A stretch of 7,423 bases of DNA from CALJIC01 sp039805565 (GTDB lineage: Bacteria; Chloroflexota; Chloroflexia; Chloroflexales; Roseiflexaceae), in contig JBDLTZ010000281.1 in assembly GCA_039805565.1 (NCBI GenBank), forward strand, positions 1-7,423. The letters are read 5' to 3'. A model generated the notes under the pieces. It saw nothing but the letters and a program-made list of their open reading frames with translations, had not been told where the DNA came from and ran no database searches. Below, piece after piece: positions 1 through 4,755 of this stretch. Within the stretch, counting starts at the first letter, position 1. Each line of letters begins with the position of its first letter. Both the position numbers and the translations under genes were made by a program.

Positions 1-207
1 CAGGCCGCGGCGGGCGGCGGCAGCCTTGATCCGATTTCGCACCGTCAGGCGGTTCTCCTCAGGCATCAGATCCGCCTCGCCGTAGTCGCCGGGGCCGTAC
101 TCGCTCATTATCTCGTCGTACTGCTCCTCGATGATCTTCCGCTGGCCCTTGCCGCGGTTCTCAATGGCCCGAACCTCTTCGGGGGCCAGCTTGCGAACGC
201 TTGGCAT
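1..207 (-). CDS. Small charged hypothetical protein (5' part, runs off left edge)
   Basis: An open frame of 69 codons starts at the ATG at 207-205 and reads leftwards without a stop to the window edge, so the C-terminus is missing. The start is well supported: AAAGGAG lies at 220-214 on the minus strand, six bases before the ATG. The product begins MPSVRKLAPEEVRAIENRGK, is rich in Lys, Arg and Glu, and looks mostly helical. An acidic Tyr/Gly-rich patch (YGPGDYGEAD, about residues 37-46) is followed by a basic stretch (LTVRNRIKAAAARRGL, 54-69). No signal peptide or membrane segment is visible. I do not recognise a named family. The basic second half would suit a small nucleic-acid-binding protein, but that is only a guess. 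It diverges from uppP across a long intergenic region. Confidence 0.7.
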   Translation of the reverse strand, partial: MPSVRKLAPEEVRAIENRGKGQRKIIEEQYDEIMSEYGPGDYGEADLMPEENRLTVRNRIKAAAARRGL

Positions 208-269
208 TGTTTGCTCCTTTAGAAGCACGATGACATCTACAGAAAGACCTTTGTGAGATGACTGATTGT

Positions 270-298
270 ATACTATATCAACCCTTGCTGTTGCGCAA
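270..298 (-). promoter_or_regulatory. Candidate promoter for the leftmost gene (proximal)
   Basis: On the minus strand, TTGCGC (298-293) is followed after 17 bases by TAGTAT (275-270); TATAGT at 277-272 is an alternative -10 with a shorter spacer. Both hexamers match the sigma-70-type consensus in about four positions. The TTGCGC overlaps a perfect 8-base palindrome, TTGCGCAA (291-298). Transcription from here would give a leader of roughly 55-60 bases. The call rests on motif matching only and competes with the element at 328-336. Confidence 0.35.
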
Positions 299-327
299 GT
301 CAGGTACACTCGCCAGCGATCAGCGCG

Positions 328-336
328 ATTATCACA
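328..336 (-). promoter_or_regulatory. Candidate extended -10 promoter for the leftmost gene (distal)
   Basis: The minus strand reads TGTGATAATC here, one base away from the TGnTATAATC element found before uppP, fabF and potA. A weak -35 (TTTATG) lies 17 bases upstream. It would produce a leader of over 100 bases for the leftward gene. The resemblance to the three other promoters in the window is the main support. Confidence 0.3.
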
Positions 337-474
337 ACATGCCATAATTACATAAATTACACAAATCTTGTTACTCGAAACTGAAAAGCTGTATGTGGTT
401 CCCGGGAAATACCTCTCACAGTGTGGAAGTCGCTCCCAAGGGTTCGTAGAGTAATTCAACACGATAGGTACATA

Positions 475-493
475 CGCGCTAGATGAGAGCGCG
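475..493. other. Hairpin upstream of uppP
   Basis: CGCGCT (475-480) and AGCGCG (488-493) form a perfect 6-bp stem with a 7-base loop. Only a short T run (AGTTTAG) follows, so it is a poor terminator. It lies just left of a second stem-loop at 499-527. Role unknown. Confidence 0.4.
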
Positions 494-498
494 AGTTT

Positions 499-527
499 AG
501 GCGTGCGGTCCTCCAAGAAACACGCCT
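499..527. other. Second hairpin upstream of uppP
   Basis: AGGCGTG (499-505) and CACGCCT (521-527) form a perfect 7-bp stem around a 15-base loop. Together with the stem at 475-493 it makes a pair of adjacent structured elements, about 40-90 bases upstream of the uppP -10 box. No T run follows. They could belong to an upstream transcript end or be protein-binding inverted repeats; the sequence does not decide. Confidence 0.4.
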
Positions 528-560
528 GCAGAGCGTCGCGCGTATCTTTCAGGGTGCCTG

Positions 561-579
561 CTCTGTTATAATCACAGAG
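561..579 (+). promoter_or_regulatory. uppP promoter: extended -10 inside an inverted repeat
   Basis: TG at 564-565 followed by one base and a perfect TATAAT at 567-572 gives a consensus extended -10. No good -35 is visible, as is usual for extended -10 promoters. The predicted transcript start near 579 leaves a leader of about 40 bases before the ATG at 621. The -10 sits inside an inverted repeat, CTCTGT (561-566) and ACAGAG (574-579), 6 bp each with a 7-base centre, so it could also be a repressor site. Confidence 0.65.
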
Positions 580-620
580 GCCAGCCACCGGCACTGTACA
601 CAACGGAGCTCACGCACACC

Positions 621-1556
621 ATGCACGACACACGGCCGCAGATTGCGGCGCCCACCGCCGCCCGCAGAACTCCGCCGACGTTCGCCCTGCTCGCTGTGCT
701 GACGCTGGTCGGCTGCATCGCGCTGGCCGCGGTCGGTTTCGTCCAGCCCGTGGTGCTGGGCATTGTCCAGGGCCTAGGCGAGTTCCTTCCTATCTCCTCC
801 TCGGCGCACCTGATCCTGGTGCCGTGGTTCTTCGGCTGGACCGACCACGGGCTCACCTTCGACATCGCACTGCACCTCGGCACGCTCGTGGCCGTGGTGG
901 CCTACTTCTGGCGCGACCTGCTCCGGCTGGCGTTGGCCGCCCCTGAGGCTGTGCGCTGGGTAGCCGGTGGGCGTACCCACCCGCCATCCGAGGCCGTGCG
1001 CCTGCTGATCGCCATCGTCATCGGTACTGTGCCGGCAGTGGTGGCCGGCGTGCTGCTCGAGAGCACCATCGAGACCGTCTTCCGCACCCAGTACCTGCTC
1101 ATGGCCAGTACGCTGGCGCTCATGGGCGTGCTGCTCTACCTGGCAGATAGGTACTGCCCGCAGCGTAAGGCTGTATCCGACGTGACGTGGCGCGATGCGC
1201 TGCTGATCGGTGTGGCACAGGCCTGCGCGCTCGTGCCGGGCGTGTCGCGCTCGGGTGGGACGATGACCATGGGCCGCTTCCTCGGGCTGGACCGGGCGGC
1301 CGCCGCGCGCTTCTCGTTCCTGCTCAGCACGCCGATCACGCTCGCCGCCTTCCTGACAAAGGCGGATGACCTGCTGGCGATCCGGGCCTCACAGCTGCCC
1401 GAGTTCGCCGTGGGCGTCGTGATCTCGGCGGCCGTGGGTGCGCTCTCGATCCACTTCCTGCTGGGCTACATCCGGCGCGTGGGGTTCGGCGTGTTCGCCG
1501 CCTACCGCATCCTGCTGGCGCTAGTGATCGTCGCGATGGTGCTGGCGCGCGGGTAG
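621..1556 (+). CDS. uppP: Undecaprenyl-diphosphatase UppP (BacA family)
   Basis: UppP removes a phosphate from undecaprenyl diphosphate at the membrane, regenerating the carrier lipid for peptidoglycan and other surface polymers; overproduction is known to give bacitracin resistance. Both family motifs are present. The first is Q50-xxx-E54 leading into FLPISSSAHL, with Ser59-Ser61 and His63. The second is PGVSRSGG at 206-213, with the catalytic-type Arg210. Hydrophobic segments cover most of the chain, for example 82-97, 127-146, 157-175, 263-282 and 291-308. At 311 residues it is longer than the usual 260-280, because about 40 residues precede the motif-1 helix. These include an extra hydrophobic stretch (about 20-40). 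The ATG has GGAG at 605-608, a rather long 12 bases upstream, and fits the promoter at 564-572. Normally UppP begins only about 10-15 residues before motif 1, so a later non-ATG start remains possible. The gene appears monocistronic, with fabF having its own promoter. Confidence 0.95.
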   Translation: MHDTRPQIAAPTAARRTPPTFALLAVLTLVGCIALAAVGFVQPVVLGIVQGLGEFLPISSSAHLILVPWFFGWTDHGLTFDIALHLGTLVAVVAYFWRDLLRLALAAPEAVRWVAGGRTHPPSEAVRLLIAIVIGTVPAVVAGVLLESTIETVFRTQYLLMASTLALMGVLLYLADRYCPQRKAVSDVTWRDALLIGVAQACALVPGVSRSGGTMTMGRFLGLDRAAAARFSFLLSTPITLAAFLTKADDLLAIRASQLPEFAVGVVISAAVGALSIHFLLGYIRRVGFGVFAAYRILLALVIVAMVLARG

Positions 1557-1574
1557 GCGCCTTCGGGTCCAGCG

Positions 1575-1583
1575 TGCTATAAT
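1575..1583 (+). promoter_or_regulatory. fabF promoter (extended -10)
   Basis: TG at 1575-1576 and a perfect TATAAT at 1578-1583 repeat the pattern seen before uppP and potA. The -35 region is not recognisable. The predicted start near 1590 gives a leader of about 58 bases, containing a GC-rich hairpin at 1603-1628. It begins only about 20 bases after the uppP stop codon, with no clear terminator between. Confidence 0.6.
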
Positions 1584-1602
1584 CACGGGCTACCGCCGCG
1601 CC

Positions 1603-1628
1603 GGGCGCCCACGACGCACGTCGCGCCC
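1603..1628 (+). other. GC-rich hairpin in the fabF leader
   Basis: GGGCGC (1603-1608) pairs with GCGCCC (1623-1628). An inner GAC/GTC stem (1613-1615 with 1620-1622) around GCAC stacks after a four-base bulge. The structure ends ten bases before the Shine-Dalgarno at 1638-1641 and lies wholly within the predicted leader. No T run follows, so it is not a terminator. It could affect mRNA stability or translation. Confidence 0.4.
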
Positions 1629-1637
1629 AGTTGCACC

Positions 1638-1641
1638 GAGG
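1638..1641 (+). promoter_or_regulatory. Ribosome-binding site fixing the fabF start
   Basis: GAGG lies six bases before the ATG at 1648. It matters because it supports translation of the extra N-terminal 65 residues rather than a start next to the normal FabF N-terminus, where no in-frame ATG is suitably placed. Confidence 0.55.
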
Positions 1642-1647
1642 CCGCTG

Positions 1648-3075
1648 ATGTCACAGACCTCAACACATCACTCGAGCCGCAGAGCGCTGCTCCGCGGCCG
1701 CCTGATCGAGCTTGCCATCGCGTCGGGTGTGGACGAGGACCTGCTCGCGGCGCAGATCGACGAGCTGCTGGAGGATGCGCTGGGCGAGGACCCCGTGCTC
1801 GAGCCGGCGCCGCTCCTCACGGACGCGTGGGACGAGGACGAGCGGGTGGTGGTCACGGGCATGGGTGTGGTGACGCCGCTCGGCATCGGCCTCGAGGCCT
1901 TCTGGGAGGGGCTTCAGGCCGGGCGCAGCGGCGCTGGGCCGGTCACGCTGTGTGACCCCGAGGACTCCCCCTGCCGCATCGCCGCCGAGGTGCCCGGCTT
2001 CGAGCCGCGCGAGTTCATGGATGCCAAGGAGGCCCGGCGTGTGTCGCGCGCCAGCCAGTTCGCCATCGCGGCCGCCCGCATGGCGCAGGCCGACGCGGGG
2101 CTCGTGGTGGATGCGTCCAACCGCTATGAGGTCGGCGTCCTGATCGCTAACGGCAGCACCTCGCCGCCCGACACCGAGGCCGCCGCGCGCACCATGCTTG
2201 AGCGTGGCGCGGCGCGCGTCAATCCCTTCTACATCACGAGCTCGCTGCCCAACATGCCCTCGTGCCAGGTGGCCATCCAGCTCGGTCTCCTGGGCTACAA
2301 CACGGCGATCTCCACCGCCTGCGCCGCTGGCGCCCAGGCGATCGGCGAGGCCGCCGAGGTGATCCGGCGCGGCGACGCGGTGGCGATGCTGGCCGGCGGC
2401 GCGGAGGCTCCGATCTGCCGCCTGTCACTCGCCAGCTTCTCTGCCATCCGCGCGCTCTCCACCCGCAACGATGACCCGCGGCGGGCGTCGCGGCCGTTTG
2501 ACCGGGACCGTGACGGCTTCGTGCTTGGCGAGGGGGCCGGCGTGCTGGTGCTGGAGCGGCTCTCCCACGCCCGCCGGCGCGGCGCCCGCATCTACGCAGA
2601 GGTGGCGGGCTACGCCTCGACCAGCGACGCCTACCACGTCACCGCGCCACACCCCGACGGCGACGGCGCGACACGCGCGATGGTCAGGGCGATGGCGCGT
2701 GCCCGGGTCAGCCCGCAGCAGGTGGATTACATCAACGCCCACGCCACCGGCACTACGGTGGGGGACGTGGTCGAGACGATGGCGATCAAGCAGGCGTTCG
2801 GTGAGTACGCCTCCAGCGTCCCGATCAGCGCCACCAAGTCGATGATCGGTCACCTCACCAGCGCGGCCGGCGCCGTTGAGGCTGCGGCCACGATCCTGGC
2901 GCTGAGCCACGGCATCATCCCGCCGACAATCAACCTGGACACACCAGATGAGCAGTGCGATCTGGATTACGTGCCGAATACGGCGCGCCCGGCAGCGCTC
3001 GAGGTGGCGATGTCGAACTCGTTCGGCTTCGGCGGGGTGAACGCGGTGCTGGTGTTGCGCAAGCGCGCGGGGTGA
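1648..3075 (+). CDS. fabF: 3-oxoacyl-ACP synthase, FabF/KasA-B type, with N-terminal extension
   Basis: This condensing enzyme joins an acyl chain to malonyl-ACP, releasing CO2, in the elongation step of type II fatty acid synthesis in the cytoplasm. The thiolase-fold core starts at about residue 66 (RVVVTGMGVVTPLG). The Cys-His-His triad is complete: Cys225 in ISTACAAGAQ, His365 in NAHATGTTVGD and His402 in KSMIGHLTSAAG, with Lys397. The C-terminal gating loop is SFGFGGVN (458-465). The first His motif reads NAHATGT rather than the common NAHGTST; this resembles mycobacterial KasB. The protein has 475 residues against a usual 410-420. The excess is an acidic N-terminal segment (1-65) that looks like two helices (about 11-26 and 28-45) and a linker. 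The gene stands alone, without fabD, fabG or acpP beside it, so it may be a second, specialised synthase. It ends at a hairpin shared with the convergent receiver gene. Confidence 0.9.
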   Translation: MSQTSTHHSSRRALLRGRLIELAIASGVDEDLLAAQIDELLEDALGEDPVLEPAPLLTDAWDEDERVVVTGMGVVTPLGIGLEAFWEGLQAGRSGAGPVTLCDPEDSPCRIAAEVPGFEPREFMDAKEARRVSRASQFAIAAARMAQADAGLVVDASNRYEVGVLIANGSTSPPDTEAAARTMLERGAARVNPFYITSSLPNMPSCQVAIQLGLLGYNTAISTACAAGAQAIGEAAEVIRRGDAVAMLAGGAEAPICRLSLASFSAIRALSTRNDDPRRASRPFDRDRDGFVLGEGAGVLVLERLSHARRRGARIYAEVAGYASTSDAYHVTAPHPDGDGATRAMVRAMARARVSPQQVDYINAHATGTTVGDVVETMAIKQAFGEYASSVPISATKSMIGHLTSAAGAVEAAATILALSHGIIPPTINLDTPDEQCDLDYVPNTARPAALEVAMSNSFGFGGVNAVLVLRKRAG

Positions 3076-3089
3076 CTATCTGTTGGAGC

Positions 3090-3114
3090 GCCGCCGCGAA
3101 GAGGCGGCCTCTTT
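3090..3114 (+). terminator. Probable terminator after fabF
   Basis: GCCGCC (3090-3095) and GGCGGC (3103-3108) form a perfect 6-bp GC stem with a 7-base loop, followed by CTCTTT (3109-3114). The T run is short, so termination may be partial. The stem lies between the convergent ends of fabF (3075) and the receiver gene (3131). On the minus strand no T run follows it, so it suits the plus direction only. Confidence 0.5.
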
Positions 3115-3130
3115 CGGACTGCTGGGGCGC

Positions 3131-3535
3131 TCAGGCGGCGAGGGCGGGGGGGGCGTCAGGGAGCAGCGCGTCGATGCGCTCCAGCAGCGCGTCGAGGTCG
3201 AACGGTTTGGCGATGTAGTCCGCGCAGCCGAGGGCGCGCAGATGGCTGTGGCTCAGGAGCGTGGTGAGCATCGTGGCGCCGAGGATCGGGGTGCTGCCCA
3301 GCGCGGGGTGCGCCCGAAGCGCGCGGGTCGTCTCCCAGGCAGGCTGGCCCGGCAGCGAGAGCGACATCAGGATGAGGTCCGGCTCCTCGCGGTCGGCGCG
3401 GTCGAGCGCCGACTCTCCCGGATCGCTCTCCACCACCCGGTAGCCCGTGGCGCGCAGCAGCCGCGAGATGATGTCGCGGTGGTCGTGCGCCTCGTCAACT
3501 ATCAGGATCGTGCGCGTGGGAGACTGAGCTGGCAT
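3131..3535 (-). CDS. Stand-alone response-regulator receiver domain lacking the phospho-acceptor Asp
   Basis: The 134-residue product is one CheY-like receiver domain with no output domain. Expected landmarks appear at CheY spacing: acidic pair Asp14-Glu15 (ILIVDEAHD), Thr88 (ILGATM) and Lys110 in IAKPF. The phospho-accepting Asp at the end of strand 3 should be residue 58, but the sequence reads LILMSLSLPG, so Ser58 (TCG) takes its place. Spacings of 30 to the Thr and 52 to the Lys are exactly those in CheY, so this is a true substitution and not misalignment. The protein therefore probably cannot be activated by Asp phosphorylation and may act as a constitutive or ligand-controlled partner protein. 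GAGG lies five bases before the ATG (minus strand, 3544-3541). No histidine kinase is adjacent. It is convergent with fabF and divergent from holB. A C8 tract sits near its 3' end. Confidence 0.88.
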   Translation of the reverse strand: MPAQSPTRTILIVDEAHDHRDIISRLLRATGYRVVESDPGESALDRADREEPDLILMSLSLPGQPAWETTRALRAHPALGSTPILGATMLTTLLSHSHLRALGCADYIAKPFDLDALLERIDALLPDAPPALAA

Positions 3536-3623
3536 GGGTGCCTCGGAGCACAGGAGTTCGTCGTTCCACTAGTATGAACTTAAAGACATCTGTGAAAGAT
3601 ACGGGCTCTGCTGAGTACGCACA
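3536..3623. other. Divergent intergenic region between receiver gene and holB
   Basis: These 88 bases must drive both the leftward receiver gene and the rightward holB. No strong promoter is evident in either direction. A weak leftward candidate is TTTCAC followed after 17 bases by TACTAG (3 of 6 matches each). For holB, GATACG near 3598-3603 is only a faint -10 match. The TGnTATAATC motif seen elsewhere in the window is absent here. Confidence 0.3.
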
Positions 3624-4673
3624 ATGGTAGTAGACGTTAGCGGCTGGGGTGTCGTCGGCCACGAGTGGGCGGTGGATTTCCTGCGGCGCGCGCTCGCCGG
3701 CGGGAGGGAGTCGCACGCCTACCTCCTGAGCGGCCCGCAGGGCGTGGGCAAGTCGCTGCTGGCGCTGCGGCTGGCGCAGGCGTTGAACTGCGAGGCTGGT
3801 GGGCCGGACCCATGTCTGACGTGCCGCTCCTGCCGGCGCGCCGAGCGCGGCAACCACCCCGACGTCCGTATCGCGGGGATGGCGGCGCAGGCGGCCGGGC
3901 TGAAGGCGGATGAGGCGGCGCGGCAGAAGGATCTGAAGATCGACACTGTGCGCGAGTGGCTGCGCGACGTGAACCTGAAGCCGTACGAGGGGCGCCGGCG
4001 CGTCTTCATCCTGCACGACGCCGAGCGCCTGAGCGAGGCGGCCTCGAACGCTATGCTTAAGACGCTCGAGGAGCCGCCGCCGTATGCCACGCTGGTGCTG
4101 GTGGCCAACACCGCTGGCGACCTGCTGCCCACGATTGTCTCGCGCTGCCAGCCGCTCAAGCTGCGCCCTGTGCCACGTCGGCAGGTGGCCGCCGCCCTGC
4201 GTGAGCAGCGCAACCTCGCGGGCGGGGACGCCGAGCTGCTGGCGGCCTGGAGCGGCGGGCGCGTCGGCTGGGCGCTGCGGATGGTGGACGCCCCCGAGGA
4301 GCTCGAGACGCGCCAGAACCAGCTCGACGAGTTGGCGGGGCTCGCGGGGCTTTCGCGCGCCGATGCGTTCCGCTGGGCCGAGGAGCGCGCCAAAGAGTAC
4401 CGCGGCGGCGAGCAGGCGGCGGTGTTCGCCGCGCTTGAGCTGTGGCAGAGCTGGTGGCGCGACGTCCTGCTCACCGCGGCCGGCTGCCCGGACTCCGTGA
4501 CCCACGTGGATCGGCGCGAGGATCTCGAGCGCGCCGCGGCACGGTACGCCCTGACCGACATCCACGCCCTCCTCGTGCGGATCTCTGCGGCCGCCAAGCA
4601 GCTGCGCGAGAACGTCAACCCCCAGCTGGCGCTCGAGAACGTACTGCTGCACCTCCCGGGCGCGAAACACTGA
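3624..4673 (+). CDS. holB: DNA polymerase III subunit delta' (clamp loader)
   Basis: Delta' is part of the clamp-loader complex that places the beta sliding clamp on primed DNA at the replication fork. The N-terminal AAA+ domain contains an intact Walker A motif, GPQGVGKS (37-44). It is followed by a zinc module of Cys56, Cys64, Cys67 and Cys70. The region VFILHDAERLSEAASNAMLK with LEEPP (127-151) is the classic delta'/gamma signature. The SRC motif with the arginine finger is at 173-175. The C-terminal part is helical and ends in a typical collar region (ENVNPQLALENVLLHLP, about 329-345). Length, 349 residues, is normal. Confusion with DnaX is unlikely, given the length and the delta'-like HDAERL in place of the DnaX DEVHML. 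No Shine-Dalgarno is obvious before the ATG at 3624; the in-frame GTA GTA codons that follow are not starts. Its neighbours are functionally unrelated, and potA downstream has its own promoter. Confidence 0.92.
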   Translation: MVVDVSGWGVVGHEWAVDFLRRALAGGRESHAYLLSGPQGVGKSLLALRLAQALNCEAGGPDPCLTCRSCRRAERGNHPDVRIAGMAAQAAGLKADEAARQKDLKIDTVREWLRDVNLKPYEGRRRVFILHDAERLSEAASNAMLKTLEEPPPYATLVLVANTAGDLLPTIVSRCQPLKLRPVPRRQVAAALREQRNLAGGDAELLAAWSGGRVGWALRMVDAPEELETRQNQLDELAGLAGLSRADAFRWAEERAKEYRGGEQAAVFAALELWQSWWRDVLLTAAGCPDSVTHVDRREDLERAAARYALTDIHALLVRISAAAKQLRENVNPQLALENVLLHLPGAKH

Positions 4674-4702
4674 ACGCCGGGCATGATCAGCGCTCAGCGG
4701 TA

Positions 4703-4711
4703 TGCTATAAT
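4703..4711 (+). promoter_or_regulatory. pot operon promoter (extended -10)
   Basis: TG at 4703-4704 and perfect TATAAT at 4706-4711 repeat the pattern before uppP and fabF. The -35 is weak (TGATCA at 4684-4689 with a 16-base spacer is the best I find). The expected transcript start, near 4718, falls in the 12-base palindrome at 4714-4725. The leader to the potA ATG is about 38 bases. It starts 30 bases after the holB stop. Confidence 0.65.
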
Positions 4712-4713
4712 CG

Positions 4714-4725
4714 CTGGATATCCAG
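4714..4725. promoter_or_regulatory. Perfect 12-base palindrome at the predicted pot transcription start
   Basis: CTGGATATCCAG is a perfect palindrome beginning two bases after the -10 element, so it is centred on the expected +1. That is a typical place for a repressor operator. The regulator is not identifiable from this window, and the short length leaves chance possible. Confidence 0.35.
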
Positions 4726-4755
4726 ACCTCCATAGCAGGATCGGAAAGGGGCGCG

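Larger units (their letters stand above)
208..620. other. 413-base intergenic region, richer in A+T than its surroundings
   Basis: This gap separates the leftmost minus-strand gene from uppP. It holds no convincing open frame: the best short one (ATG at 393) has 18 codons and no ribosome-binding site. It is clearly A+T-richer than the flanking coding DNA, especially about 260-395. It contains candidate promoters facing left (near 270-298 and 328-336), two adjacent hairpins (475-493 and 499-527) and the uppP promoter (564-572). I see no tRNA, no known riboswitch and no repeat array. Confidence 0.6.

Noticed and set aside
393..449. 18-codon open frame in the left intergenic region
   Set aside because: No ribosome-binding site, very short, and no resemblance to a known leader peptide.
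430..470. GGTTCG resembling a tRNA T-arm
   Set aside because: No matching acceptor, D or anticodon stems can be built around it.
1557..1577. Possible terminator between uppP and fabF
   Set aside because: Only a three-base-pair CTTCGG-type mini-hairpin can be drawn and no T run follows.
2425..2910. 161-codon minus-strand open frame within fabF
   Set aside because: Antisense shadow of the conserved condensing-enzyme core; no independent start signal or domain.
3083..3577. 164-codon plus-strand open frame across the receiver gene
   Set aside because: The minus strand holds an evident receiver domain with correct motif spacing and a ribosome site; the plus-strand product has no domain and begins in the fabF terminator region.
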